DNA of 64,000 nucleotides. Origin: Paenibacillus antibioticophila. GTDB lineage: Bacteria > Bacillota > Bacilli > Paenibacillales > Paenibacillaceae. Of this stretch, positions 8,634 to 17,310 are shown piece by piece (the first letter of the stretch is position 1; the number at the start of each line of letters is the position of its first letter). The notes below the pieces were generated by a model. The model was not told where the DNA came from and made no database searches. It saw only the letters and a program-made list of their open reading frames with translations. The stretch covers positions 2,325,480 to 2,389,479 of the forward strand of contig NZ_HG005139.1 in assembly GCF_000455265.1 (NCBI RefSeq), in the 5' to 3' direction. A program made the position numbers and the translations under genes.

Positions 8634-9827
8634 TCACCGCATCATGACCGTTACATTTCCTGCCGTCAGCAGGATGGTAATGGCCAGGAAGAACATCATT
8701 CCGACCGCTGCCAGTGCTGCGAATACATAGATCATGCTCTTGCCGATCGTGTCGAGTGTCGTAATAATAGGTGAACTACCAAGCGGCTGCATAACGGCTG
8801 CTGACAGGTTATAGATGAGTGCGAGCATCAAGATTTTTATCGCCGGAAAAGCACACAGGAATAACAGAATAATGACTCCGACGAGACCGATTGAATTTTT
8901 AACCAGTAAAGAAGCCGAGATTACCGTGTCCGTTGCATCTGCGAATACCTTACCGACTACTGGAATGAAGTTCCCGGTTAAGTATTTTGCTGTCCTCAGG
9001 GTGACTCCATCCGCCACGGATCCGGCGATCCCTCTTACCGAAATCACGCCAAGGAATACGGTTAGCAGAATTCCAAGTAGCGCCATCGCCGTTATTCTTA
9101 GCAAATTGGCTAGCTGGGTCAGCTTATAGGTCTCCGACAGAGAACTGACAATGTGCAGAACAGCCGAGAAGAACAGGAGCGGGAACACGACCATGTGAAC
9201 GACATTTCCAACCGTGTGAACCATGAATACTACCAGCGGATGAGCGACAGAGACGGTTGCGATATTCCCCATCGATGCAAGCAAGGTGAAGAGCAGCGGG
9301 ACCATCGCCATCATAAAGTCAATCATGCCGGTGATCGCCTGAGTCGCGTAGGATATGGCGACATGGAAGCTGTTAATCGCCAGGACCAGGATGACCATAT
9401 AGCAGATGGAGTAGGCGATCTTACTGACCTGCTTTCTTTCAAATGCAGTCTGCAAGGTTTCCAGAATCATGCTGAATACGGATAGGAGGACAATCGTGAC
9501 CAGAATTTGTCCGTTGTACAAGACTTCCTGCCACATGTATTTTACGAGGCCGGACAGTACGGCATGAAATGAAAGCCCCTGATCATTCGATAAAAGCAGA
9601 TCCATGAAGGAGGGCATCTCTCCATCCGGGAAAAATCCGCCATATTCTTTTATCAAATTCTGCCAATAGGCTTCAACCTGATCTGTCGGCAGCTCTTCTG
9701 TCTGACGCTGTATCCAATTGTCGGCCGGATCCTCGGCGGATGCCGGAAGCGGAAGGCTGAAGAGCATCAGCCCCAGGCATATAATCAGCCATGTTCGAAG
9801 GCGCCATCCGTTATCTATTGATCTCAT
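8634..9827 (-). CDS. spoIIIAE: Stage III sporulation protein AE
   Basis: Polytopic membrane protein of the SpoIIIA complex, 397 aa. It has a cleavable-looking signal segment (LGLMLFSLPLPASA) followed by a luminal stretch and then about seven or eight membrane helices between residues 90 and 395. It probably forms the membrane pore or scaffold of the feeding channel. The ATG ending at 9827 is preferred; a GTG at 9842 directly abuts the spoIIIAD stop and lacks a ribosome site. Confidence 0.93.
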   Translation of the reverse strand: MRSIDNGWRLRTWLIICLGLMLFSLPLPASAEDPADNWIQRQTEELPTDQVEAYWQNLIKEYGGFFPDGEMPSFMDLLLSNDQGLSFHAVLSGLVKYMWQEVLYNGQILVTIVLLSVFSMILETLQTAFERKQVSKIAYSICYMVILVLAINSFHVAISYATQAITGMIDFMMAMVPLLFTLLASMGNIATVSVAHPLVVFMVHTVGNVVHMVVFPLLFFSAVLHIVSSLSETYKLTQLANLLRITAMALLGILLTVFLGVISVRGIAGSVADGVTLRTAKYLTGNFIPVVGKVFADATDTVISASLLVKNSIGLVGVIILLFLCAFPAIKILMLALIYNLSAAVMQPLGSSPIITTLDTIGKSMIYVFAALAAVGMMFFLAITILLTAGNVTVMMR

Positions 9828-9842
9828 ATCCTCTTTCCTCAC

Positions 9843-10238
9843 TTATGTCGGCAGCAGCTTGATTACCGTCTCAATAATCACACTGATGATCGGAATGGCC
9901 AGTACCATGATCATGACCTTGCCGGCCAGTTCAATCTTGGAGGCAATGCTCTCCTGTCCGGCATCCTTCACGATCTGTGCGCCAAACTCTGCAATATAGG
10001 CAATCCCAATGATTTTCAGAATTGTCTTCAAGTAGATCATCTGAACCCCCGAGGATTCTGCCAGCTGCTCCAGAACCTCGATGACGCCGCCTATTTTCCC
10101 AATGAGGAACATGAAAATGTAAATCCCGGTGCTCGCCCCGATCAAAAAAGCGAATAACGGCTTCTGCTCTTTGACGACCAGAATCAACACCGTGGCGACA
10201 AGTCCCAGCCCGACTATCTGAATCATTTCCACCTGCAC
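9843..10238 (-). CDS. spoIIIAD: Stage III sporulation protein AD
   Basis: A small polytopic membrane protein (about 130 aa, four hydrophobic segments) opening MIQIVGLGLVATVLILVVK, typical of SpoIIIAD. It is related to SpoIIIAC and is part of the channel's membrane base. The start is GTG at 10238 or ATG at 10226; the latter has AGGTGG close upstream, while the former matches the longer family N-terminus. It ends one base before the spoIIIAE frame opens. Confidence 0.92.
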   Translation of the reverse strand: MQVEMIQIVGLGLVATVLILVVKEQKPLFAFLIGASTGIYIFMFLIGKIGGVIEVLEQLAESSGVQMIYLKTILKIIGIAYIAEFGAQIVKDAGQESIASKIELAGKVMIMVLAIPIISVIIETVIKLLPT

Positions 10239-10242
10239 TCAC

Positions 10243-10446
10243 CTACTGGAAAAGAAAGATCGATTTGATTTCCTGGAAGAGGCTGTCCAGCAAGCGGATG
10301 ACCATAAACAGTACGACCACAAAGCCGATCAGGGTCACCCAGTGAGCCATATCCTCTTTGCCCATCTGCTTCAATACCGTATGGATCATGGCGATGATAA
10401 TTCCAATGCCTGCGATTTGAAATATTGCGTTCACTTCTAAGTTCAT
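10243..10446 (-). CDS. spoIIIAC: Stage III sporulation protein AC
   Basis: A 67 aa protein with two membrane helices (about residues 8-24 and 36-54), containing IAGIGIIIAMIHTVLKQMGKE split over the first helix and loop, as in other SpoIIIAC proteins. Part of the mother-cell SpoIIIA complex. GAGGTG lies upstream of the ATG. It is separated by a few bases from spoIIIAD. Confidence 0.93.
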   Translation of the reverse strand: MNLEVNAIFQIAGIGIIIAMIHTVLKQMGKEDMAHWVTLIGFVVVLFMVIRLLDSLFQEIKSIFLFQ

Positions 10447-10503
10447 TGACTTGGCACCTCACGATCATTTTCACAGGCGATGACAGGAGTGAATGAATTA
10501 GCT

Positions 10504-11022
10504 TCAATACAGAATAATGACAATGAATGCTCCAAATAACAGTCCCAGGCTTTTGAACATTTTTTCATAACTTCCTTGCTCCTCGCGGGCGACGATTTCC
10601 TCATTCTCCAGTTGACGGACGGCTGTCGCAAGATGCCCGAACTGATCCTGTCTGTCGCTTGTTCCCAGGGTATGACTGAGTTGGCTCATGATGTCCTTCT
10701 CCGCTGTCTTCATCGCTGTCCCCTTCCATTCTTGGTCAAGCGCGCGTTGCAGACTGTCCTTGGCTGTATAGTTAAATGGAGCGTTCATTTGGGAGGCGGC
10801 GCTAGCAAAGATCGGCCGGATCGGATCGCCGCTCTGCTCACCGACCCGTAACAGCGCTTCGGGAAGCGGTGTATAGCCATATTGAATCTCGGTTTGCAAT
10901 CTTCTCAGGGCAAGGATCAGCTTCCGAATCTGAACTGGGCGGTTCGCATATTGCTTTGCCTGGAACCAACCGGCTGCCGTGGCAGCGGATATGATCAATG
11001 CCGCTCCGAGCAATTTAAGCAC
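10504..11022 (-). CDS. spoIIIAB: Stage III sporulation protein AB
   Basis: A 172 aa protein with an N-terminal membrane segment, a helical cytoplasmic region and a C-terminal hydrophobic segment (LGLLFGAFIVIILY); the fold resembles GspF-type secretion proteins. The GTG start overlaps the end of spoIIIAA by eight bases, implying coupled translation. It acts with the SpoIIIAA ATPase in the mother-cell membrane. Confidence 0.92.
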   Translation of the reverse strand: MLKLLGAALIISAATAAGWFQAKQYANRPVQIRKLILALRRLQTEIQYGYTPLPEALLRVGEQSGDPIRPIFASAASQMNAPFNYTAKDSLQRALDQEWKGTAMKTAEKDIMSQLSHTLGTSDRQDQFGHLATAVRQLENEEIVAREEQGSYEKMFKSLGLLFGAFIVIILY

Positions 11023-12007
11023 GCTGCCTTCCCTCCTTCTCCTCTATCCCCAGAATCCTTCTTCTTTGTTCATCACGGACGGAGAATAGAAGCTGGTTCT
11101 CTCTTCGATACAGGACAATGTACCTTTGAAAAAAAGAGGCTCCAATCAGCTTCGACAGCACCGGGCGCGACTCCAAATCCTCTACATCTGTCCCATGTGC
11201 TGTTGCAATGACACGCACACCCGCATGCAGGGCTTCTGTCAGTGCCTCCGCGTCCTCCGGGCGGCCAATCTCGTCCACTACGAGTACCTCGGGAGACATG
11301 GATCGGATCATCATCATCATGCCTTCCGATTTAGGACACCCATCCATGACATCCGTGCGCGGCCCCAGATCAAAGCTGGGCACCCCGAACTTGCTCCCGG
11401 CAATTTCGGATCGTTCATCAATGACAGCCACCTTCTTCCCGGGCCATCTCGCTTCGGGATGCCTCCAGGAGCCCCCGCTAATCAAACGGACAAGATCGCG
11501 AACCAGGGTGGTCTTGCCCTGCTGCGGGGGAGAAAGGATCAAGGTATGCAGTACAGTTTGATGACGGAAATCAAGCAAGTAGGGGAGCAACGGGTCGCCA
11601 ATTCCCTTCAATTCTCTTGCCAGCCGGATATTGAATCCGCTTATGTCCCGTAAATGCTCCACACGCCCGCCTGCCAGAACCGTTCTTCCCGAAAGCCCAA
11701 CCCGATGACCCCCCGGAAGCGTGATAAAGCCCTTCCGCAGTTCCTCCTCCATGGTGTATAAGGAGTGATTCGTCAACAGATCCAGAAGTCTGCCGGTATC
11801 CTGCTTGTCAGGATGATAGGCTCGCGAGGGAACGCTGGTCATCTCTCCATCGGGCGTTAAAAATTGGTGTCGGCCCCCAGCATTCACTTCGAACGGCCTG
11901 CCTTCTCTGATACGTATTTCCTCTAGTTCAGCAAACAGCGATTCCGGAAGCTTGGCCAATAATCGACGGAGGGTGTCGGGAAATACGGACAGCCAGCTTT
12001 GATCCAT
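11015..12007 (-). CDS. spoIIIAA: Stage III sporulation protein AA (ATPase)
   Basis: Cytoplasmic secretion-type ATPase of the SpoIIIA channel, 330 aa. Walker A is LSPPQQGKTTLVRDL and Walker B is VLVVDEIGRPEDAE, with the downstream TAHG sensor motif. The ATG ending at 12007 is preceded by a GGGGG stretch at good distance; an in-frame TTG 15 bases earlier lies inside that stretch. First gene of the spoIIIA operon; a sigma-E promoter is expected upstream, but I could not pick convincing boxes. Confidence 0.95.
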   Translation of the reverse strand: MDQSWLSVFPDTLRRLLAKLPESLFAELEEIRIREGRPFEVNAGGRHQFLTPDGEMTSVPSRAYHPDKQDTGRLLDLLTNHSLYTMEEELRKGFITLPGGHRVGLSGRTVLAGGRVEHLRDISGFNIRLARELKGIGDPLLPYLLDFRHQTVLHTLILSPPQQGKTTLVRDLVRLISGGSWRHPEARWPGKKVAVIDERSEIAGSKFGVPSFDLGPRTDVMDGCPKSEGMMMMIRSMSPEVLVVDEIGRPEDAEALTEALHAGVRVIATAHGTDVEDLESRPVLSKLIGASFFQRYIVLYRRENQLLFSVRDEQRRRILGIEEKEGRQRA

Positions 12008-12116
12008 AGGCGTCCCCCCCAAAACTTCTTACTTGCAAATCCTATTCAGCTTCATCATTTCGGTGTCTTATACATCATATCTATGCCTGTACTTCGTCTT
12101 TATGACGCCAAATCTA

Positions 12117-12383
12117 TCATTTCTTTAAAATGCCGATTAAGAGACAACTCACTCCCAGACCAATCCAGAGCATTTTGCCCCAAGATAGTTTATCTGCCAT
12201 TCCGGCAAGCCCGATCGCGGTGGTAATGAGGAGAACGCTTGGCCCGACAAAAGCCAATGCTGAATTAACGGCGAGCGCCTTATCTACCCGCCCCAGCTTC
12301 AGCATCAGAATCGCCGCAACGATCTCGATGCTACCTGATACGATCCGCAGCGAAGCCATTCCGGTTACGAATTTATCAAGCAT
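12117..12383 (-). CDS. yqhV: YqhV-like DUF2619 membrane protein
   Basis: An 88 aa protein with three hydrophobic segments, opening MLDKFVTGMASLRIVSGSIE. It corresponds to YqhV, encoded just upstream of spoIIIAA in B. subtilis and probably expressed in sporulation. No biochemical role is known. It is separated from spoIIIAA by about 110 bases on the same strand. Confidence 0.85.
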   Translation of the reverse strand: MLDKFVTGMASLRIVSGSIEIVAAILMLKLGRVDKALAVNSALAFVGPSVLLITTAIGLAGMADKLSWGKMLWIGLGVSCLLIGILKK

Positions 12384-12450
12384 ATTGCCCTCCCTTGTCC
12401 ATTCATTCTCTCTGATTCATATGCGGAAACATCTTAATTTAGAAAAAAGA

Positions 12451-12499
12451 AATAGGGGCAGTCTCCTTAGATCTCTGATCTATTGAGACTGCCCCTATT
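12451..12499. terminator. Terminator after lysC
   Basis: AATAGGGGCAGTCTC pairs with GAGACTGCCCCTATT, a perfect 15 bp stem about 30 bases after the lysC stop. The minus-strand side is followed by a T-rich stretch (TTTCTTTTTTC). Confidence 0.88.
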
Positions 12500-12527
12500 A
12501 AAATTGCAATTCTATTCAAGGAAAGGA

Positions 12528-13046
12528 TTAACGGCGATCCTTCGGTCCTCCAACAAATGCTTGGTTATCAGTATCCAGCCCATAAGCTGTATGCAGCGCC
12601 TGCACGACTTCATTCAGCTTGCCGCCCGCAATCACGCAGGAGACTTTAATCTCGGAAGTGCTGACCATTTCAATATTTACGCCTTGCTTCGAGATGACAT
12701 CGAACATTTGAGCCGCGACCCCAGGGTGACTGACCATACCGGCACCGACGATGGACACCTTAACCAGGCCGTCCTCCGAAGTCACCTCGCGGAACGGTAC
12801 CTCTTCTGAAAGACCTTCAATCACTTTCAGCGCGTTCTCCCGATCGGACAATGCTACCGTGAAGCTGAAATCCGCCTTGTCTTCCTGGTCTCCGCTTTGC
12901 ACGATAATGTCCACATCGATCTTGGCCTCGGCCAGTGAGCCGAACACCTTGGCCAGAACGCCCGGAACGTGCTCGACGCCTACAATGCTGATCCGCGCCA
13001 CATTTTTATCATAAGCGATCCCGCTGACTACTACTCCTTGCTCCAT
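12528..13046 (-). CDS. Aspartate kinase beta subunit (nested internal start)
   Basis: An in-frame ATG at 13046 inside lysC is preceded by AAGGAGGATGCTCAT, a near-ideal ribosome site at the right spacing. It would give a 172 aa product (MEQGVVVSGIAYDKN...) consisting only of the two ACT regulatory domains. In B. subtilis the same arrangement produces the beta subunit of aspartokinase II. That it is used here is inferred from the ribosome site and position. Confidence 0.8.
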   Translation of the reverse strand: MEQGVVVSGIAYDKNVARISIVGVEHVPGVLAKVFGSLAEAKIDVDIIVQSGDQEDKADFSFTVALSDRENALKVIEGLSEEVPFREVTSEDGLVKVSIVGAGMVSHPGVAAQMFDVISKQGVNIEMVSTSEIKVSCVIAGGKLNEVVQALHTAYGLDTDNQAFVGGPKDRR

Positions 13047-13781
13047 ATGAGCATCCTCCTTCACGACTGTTCCCTCATTATGATTAAAGCTGGACCGGAC
13101 AACAAGCCGCACCTGATTATGCTTTGCATATTCAACGGCGCGAGGATGCAGTACCGCAGCACCCAGATTCGCCAGCTCCAGCATCTCGTCATAGGAAATT
13201 TCATTCAGCTTGCGTGCATTCTTGACGATTCTCGGATCCGTTGAATAGATACCATCCACATCCGTATAAATCTCGCATACATCTGCTGAAGTAGCAGCTG
13301 CAAGCGCTACAGCTGTCGTGTCAGAACCGCCGCGGCCAAATGTCGTAATCTCCCCGTCATCCGTCATCCCCTGGAAGCCTGCAACGACTACGATATTCCC
13401 CTCCTTAAGTGCCTCGAGCACTCTTGACGGCTGAATGTCGATAATTCTCGCCTTCCCGTGTACCGCCTCTGTTCTAAAGCCTGCCTGCCAGCCGGTGAAG
13501 GAAGTCGCCTTCTTCCCAAGCTGATGAATCGCGATCGATAACAACGCAATTGAAATCTGCTCCCCGGTGGTCATCAGCATATCCATTTCCCGAGTCGGCG
13601 GTTCCGGACTCAGCAGCTTGGCCTGATCGATCAGATCATCCGTCGTATCGCCCATAGCCGATACAACCACAATGACCTGGTGGCCTTCATCCTGCTTCTC
13701 CGCTACACGACGGGCTACGCGCTGCATCCGCTCCGTATCTCCAACGGAGCTCCCCCCGAATTTCATGACATATAAAGCCAA
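12528..13781 (-). CDS. lysC: Aspartate kinase (alpha subunit)
   Basis: Aspartokinase phosphorylates L-aspartate in the first step toward lysine, diaminopimelate, threonine and methionine. The 417 aa product opens MALYVMKFGGSSVG (kinase domain), keeps TTFGRGGSDTTAVAL, and ends with two ACT domains (from about residue 265) for amino-acid feedback. The start is a TTG after GAGGAGGG. There is an internal ribosome site at codon 246 (see separate entry), as in the alpha2-beta2 aspartokinase II of B. subtilis. I see no lysine riboswitch in the short upstream region, so feedback may be mainly allosteric. Confidence 0.95.
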   Translation of the reverse strand: MALYVMKFGGSSVGDTERMQRVARRVAEKQDEGHQVIVVVSAMGDTTDDLIDQAKLLSPEPPTREMDMLMTTGEQISIALLSIAIHQLGKKATSFTGWQAGFRTEAVHGKARIIDIQPSRVLEALKEGNIVVVAGFQGMTDDGEITTFGRGGSDTTAVALAAATSADVCEIYTDVDGIYSTDPRIVKNARKLNEISYDEMLELANLGAAVLHPRAVEYAKHNQVRLVVRSSFNHNEGTVVKEDAHMEQGVVVSGIAYDKNVARISIVGVEHVPGVLAKVFGSLAEAKIDVDIIVQSGDQEDKADFSFTVALSDRENALKVIEGLSEEVPFREVTSEDGLVKVSIVGAGMVSHPGVAAQMFDVISKQGVNIEMVSTSEIKVSCVIAGGKLNEVVQALHTAYGLDTDNQAFVGGPKDRR

Positions 13782-13925
13782 GTTGGACCCTCCTCATGTA
13801 CTCAATCCTAATCCATATCCTAATTTTCTATCGGTAACGCTTTAAACCAGTATAATACGAATGCCCTGCGATTCGTCAATGCTTTTCAGTCCATCTGCAA
13901 AAAAAGAAGCCGGTTCTGCGTTGCT

Positions 13926-14095
13926 GGGGCAACGTGTGAAGTGTGCTTACGATCGCTGTTGCTCGCGGATTTCTTGATTGAATAAAACATAGCCGGGTAG
14001 AAATCCACTCGCAAAGGCGAACACTCCAAGCATATGCTCACGAAGTAGCTTTCTTTCAGAAAGCTTTTACTTCAGCACACTTCACACTTATGCCC
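13926..14095. repeat. Palindromic repeat, inner module, left end of locus A
   Basis: A 170 bp copy of the inner palindrome, from GGGGCAACGTGTGAAGTG to CACTTCACACTTATGCCC, lacking the outer AAGTTGAACTAA arms. It marks one edge of the non-coding complex between lysC and efp; an inverted copy marks the other edge at 15243. Confidence 0.85.
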
Positions 14096-15242
14096 TAACC
14101 TTACAATCTCATTATTCCGCTCTATAGCTGCTTGATGCACTATAGTAGCTCACACATGCCCCTTCATGCTGAGCCAAAGCACTCCGATTCATTATAGGCT
14201 CGCCATCCGGTTATACTGTGCCGGATGGAGCTGATGCACTGCAAGACTTCACTGAAGCGTGACCAGAATGAGGCTGATTAGGTAGGATGAGTGAAGTTCG
14301 AAGCAAGACTGGAATGCTAGTGAACAATGGCGGGACTAGGCGGGGTCCGTTACTAGGCCAAAGTTTCGCGAGTGCAACTTAATTGCTATCCGGCACTTGT
14401 TTCATCGCCATCCCGCCCGCACGCATGGCGAAGTGCAACCCAAGCGCGCGGGCGTTATACACTGCGTTCGCGCAAAAAGCGGATCGCGCTAGTTGCTGTG
14501 CAAGCGCTTTGCCCAAGGCTTGCGCTAAGATCCATACAAGCTGCTATAGGCGGTCGTAGGCTTGCGGGCAGTACCTGCTTGCTGCACAGCAAGTGCAAAT
14601 TGCTCTGCAGCTACGGCACATCCATGTGCAAACTGCATTGTAGTTAAACTGCAGAGGCGAAGTAGTTAGGGCGGTTGATCGATCACATGCAAATACAGGC
14701 ATGCAGTGAAAAAAGTTACTCTAAATTTAGGTGAAATGGTGGGAATGCGGATATAGTGAAATTTTTGTACTTAAAGTTGACTAAAACGTGGATTTGGCTA
14801 GTTACTGGCAATCTAAGGCAAGTTTTTTCACTAAAATTGGGTTTGAGCGCCGAATGAAGAATTTAAGGTAAGAAATTTCACTGGAGCGTGCCAGAATGAA
14901 GCTGAATAAGCGGGATGAGTAAAGCTTGGATCAAGACTGGGACTGGAACACCTAGTAGGATAACGAAATTCCGCGTTTCGCACAAGGCCGTAGCAACGTG
15001 CGACTGGGCGCAACTCCAGGCATTCAATGTTCCATTGGCTATGCGTAAAGTGAATCGCGTAGGCTCCCATTCATATGTCTAGCCTAAGGCGTGCTTGCCA
15101 GCAAGGTAAGTTGGGAGGAAGTTATTGGCTCGCGGAGTACCCTGCTGCATGCCACAGGTGACCAGCTTACTGTAATGCGACATGTGAGCGCAGGCACGTG
15201 CAAACTGCGCCTCGAAGTTGAACTGCAAAGGCGAAGTAGCCA
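14096..15242. other. Non-coding duplicated module, locus A
   Basis: About 1.15 kb without a convincing gene. It contains an internal partial duplication: a unit starting near 14248 (TCACTGAAGCGTGACCAGAATG) is repeated near 14878, and sequences near 14610-14670 recur near 15195-15243. From about 14700 to the right edge it is homologous to the reverse complement of locus B (46134-46690). Four palindromic motifs built from GTGAAA and TTTCAC lie at about 14705, 14755, 14820 and 14866. Reading frames are not kept between the copies, so this looks non-coding. Confidence 0.75.
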
Positions 15243-15375
15243 GGGCAAAAGTGTGAAGGGTTGTGAAGAAGCGGAGCGTTCGCCTTTGTGAGCGGATTTC
15301 TCCCTTGTCAGAACTTAGTCCAATTAAAGAAATCCGCGAACAACAGCGATCGTAGCAACTCTTCACACGTTGACC
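15243..15375. repeat. Palindromic repeat, inner module, right end of locus A (inverted)
   Basis: A 133 bp inverted and internally shortened copy, from GGGCAAAAGTGTGAAGG to CTTCACACGTTGACC. It is the counterpart of 45971-46133 at locus B and lies in opposite orientation to the copy at 13926. Confidence 0.82.
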
Positions 15376-15467
15376 ATCTAAATCGCCCTCCAATGTTTTG
15401 ACTATATTCCGCTGTTACTCACTTCCCTGCAAGTACACATACGGCCGACTGAGTAAGCCCCTAACAA

Positions 15468-15510
15468 AACAGGGCCTCCCGCCAGAACAAGTCTGTTGGG
15501 ACGCCCCTCC
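15468..15510. terminator. Terminator-like hairpin shared with locus B
   Basis: An inverted repeat of GGGCCTCCCGCCAGA with TCTGTTGGGACGCCC around ACAAG. The same hairpin occurs after fnr at 45873-45917, at a similar distance outside the repeat complex. No T-run follows here on either strand, so function as a terminator is doubtful. It lies near the 3' end of efp. Confidence 0.6.
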
Positions 15511-15538
15511 TGGTACTATATTGCTGCCAATCATAAGC

Positions 15539-16096
15539 CTACGCGCGGGAAATATATTTACCTTCGCGGGTATCAATCAGCAGAACATCATCTTCATTAA
15601 TGAAGAGCGGAACCTGAACATTCAAACCGGTCTCTACCTTTGCATTCTTCGTAGCGCCAGTAGCCGTATTCCCTTTAATCCCCGGCTCAGTCTCAACTAC
15701 GCGCAGTTCAACGCTGTTAGGCAGGTTGATACCAAGGATTTCGCCTTGGTAGCTGACAATCTTAACGTTCATATTTTCTTTCAAGAAGTTAAGCTCCCAT
15801 TTCAACTGCTCTTCCGTCAAAGTGAACTGGTCATAGGTTTCGTTGTCCATGAATGCGTGCTCTTGACCGCTGGCGTACAAATATTGCACATCGCGGTTTT
15901 CGATCAATGCACGGCCGATAGTCTCGCCCGCACGGAACGTTTTTTCCACCGTGTTGCCATTGCGGAGGTTTTTCAATTTGGAACGAACAAATGCCGCACC
16001 TTTACCCGGTTTTACGTGTTGAAAATCAAGAACGGTATAAATATCGCCTTCCACTTCAACGGTTAATCCTGTTTTAAAATCGTTTACTGAAATCAC
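15539..16096 (-). CDS. efp: Elongation factor P
   Basis: EF-P binds the ribosome between the P and E sites and relieves stalling at polyproline. The 185 aa product has the KOW-like N-terminal domain with the modified loop [12 protein letters not shown] (the lysine after PG is the modification site) and two OB domains. It follows the YqhT-like peptidase and aroQ, as in B. subtilis. A ribosome site AGGAGG lies before the ATG. Confidence 0.97.
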   Translation of the reverse strand: MISVNDFKTGLTVEVEGDIYTVLDFQHVKPGKGAAFVRSKLKNLRNGNTVEKTFRAGETIGRALIENRDVQYLYASGQEHAFMDNETYDQFTLTEEQLKWELNFLKENMNVKIVSYQGEILGINLPNSVELRVVETEPGIKGNTATGATKNAKVETGLNVQVPLFINEDDVLLIDTREGKYISRA

Positions 16097-16225
16097 AAAA
16101 GAACCTCCTCAGGGGTTATAAAGTGAACTATGATGCAGATTGCATGAGTTCACCTTACATAAAAAATTGTTATATTAATTTTAGAATTACCCAAATTTTA
16201 AGCCGTACATGCGCGAGAGACCGTA

Positions 16226-17296
16226 TTACAGGGTGATAAAGTCCTTGGTCGATTCAGTCAGGCGGCGTACACCTGTATCGGTAATTACAACATCATCCTC
16301 AATCCGGACACCGCCGAACCCAGGAATATAGATGCCAGGCTCTACGGTTACTACCATTCCAGGCTGAAGGACCGTATCGCTCAGCTTGGACAATCTTGGC
16401 TCTTCATGCACATACATCCCCAAGCCATGCCCAGTGGAATGTCCGAACAGCTCTCCATAACCGTACCGGGCAATAATATCGCGGGCCAGAGCATCTCCTT
16501 CGCGGCCGGTCATCCCGGGCTTCAGGTGCTCCAGTGTATGCATTTGCGCTTCCAACACGATATCATAAATTTCCCGATGCTTGGCTGTAGGCTCTCCAAG
16601 AAATACAGTACGCGTAATATCCGAGCAATAACCATTCAACAATGCTCCGAAGTCCATTGTGACAAATTCGTTATTCTGCATAATTCTGCTGCTGGCAACC
16701 CCATGCGGCATCGCAGAACGCTCACCGGAGGCCATAATGGTCTCAAAAGCCGTACCGGATGCGCCATGCTTACGCATGAACGTCTCCAGCTCCAAGGCCA
16801 TATCCCATTCGGATACTCCCGGCTTAAGCAATTCCAGCATATGCAGGAACGTCTTGTCCGCTAAATCGGCAGCTTCCTTCATGAGCTCCAGCTCACCGCT
16901 GTCCTTGAACATCCGCAAGCCTTCAACCATTCCCTTAACAGGCACAAGCTCGCAAGACTTCAGATCGCTTTCATATTTGCGGTAGGTAGAGAATACCGTG
17001 TGATCTTCTTCAAAGCCCAGACGGTTGATTCCTGCTTCTTGAAGCAGCTGCTTCAAATTTTCATTTACAGAAGGTCCATGCTCCACAATCACAAAATCCT
17101 TTGCCTGCTCAGATGCCTGCGTCATATAGCGGAAATCGGTAAGCAGATATGCATGATCAACTGTGATTAGTACATAACCCGATGATCCGGTAAAACCCGT
17201 CAAATAGCGGCGGTTCACGTCATCAGTAATCCAGACGGCTTCAATTTGCTGCTGCTTCATTGCTTCGCGAAGCCCGGCAACCCGTGTATTCGCCAT
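16226..17296 (-). CDS. M24 family Xaa-Pro peptidase (YqhT-like)
   Basis: A metallopeptidase expected to cut N-terminal Xaa-Pro bonds, 356 aa. The N-terminal creatinase-like domain covers about residues 1-125. The C-terminal pita-bread domain carries the metal ligands in MDFGALLNGYCSDITRT (two Asp), HSTGHGLGMYVHEEP (His, Glu) and TVEPGIYIPGFGGVRIEDD (Glu, Glu). It lies between aroQ and efp; the aroQ-peptidase-efp order is conserved in Bacillales. Peptide substrate is not evident from sequence. Confidence 0.93.
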   Translation of the reverse strand: MANTRVAGLREAMKQQQIEAVWITDDVNRRYLTGFTGSSGYVLITVDHAYLLTDFRYMTQASEQAKDFVIVEHGPSVNENLKQLLQEAGINRLGFEEDHTVFSTYRKYESDLKSCELVPVKGMVEGLRMFKDSGELELMKEAADLADKTFLHMLELLKPGVSEWDMALELETFMRKHGASGTAFETIMASGERSAMPHGVASSRIMQNNEFVTMDFGALLNGYCSDITRTVFLGEPTAKHREIYDIVLEAQMHTLEHLKPGMTGREGDALARDIIARYGYGELFGHSTGHGLGMYVHEEPRLSKLSDTVLQPGMVVTVEPGIYIPGFGGVRIEDDVVITDTGVRRLTESTKDFITL

Positions 17297-17310
17297 GTCA
17301 GAACTCTCCC

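Noticed and set aside
12023..12116. Sigma-E promoter for the spoIIIA operon
   Set aside because: Expected from biology, but I could not find -35 and -10 boxes at proper spacing that I would defend.
13800..13925. Possible lysine riboswitch before lysC
   Set aside because: The gap is only about 140 bp and lacks the lysine aptamer motifs.
14372..14647. A 91 aa frame in locus A
   Set aside because: Cysteine- and arginine-rich low-quality composition, no ribosome site, lies in an internal repeat.
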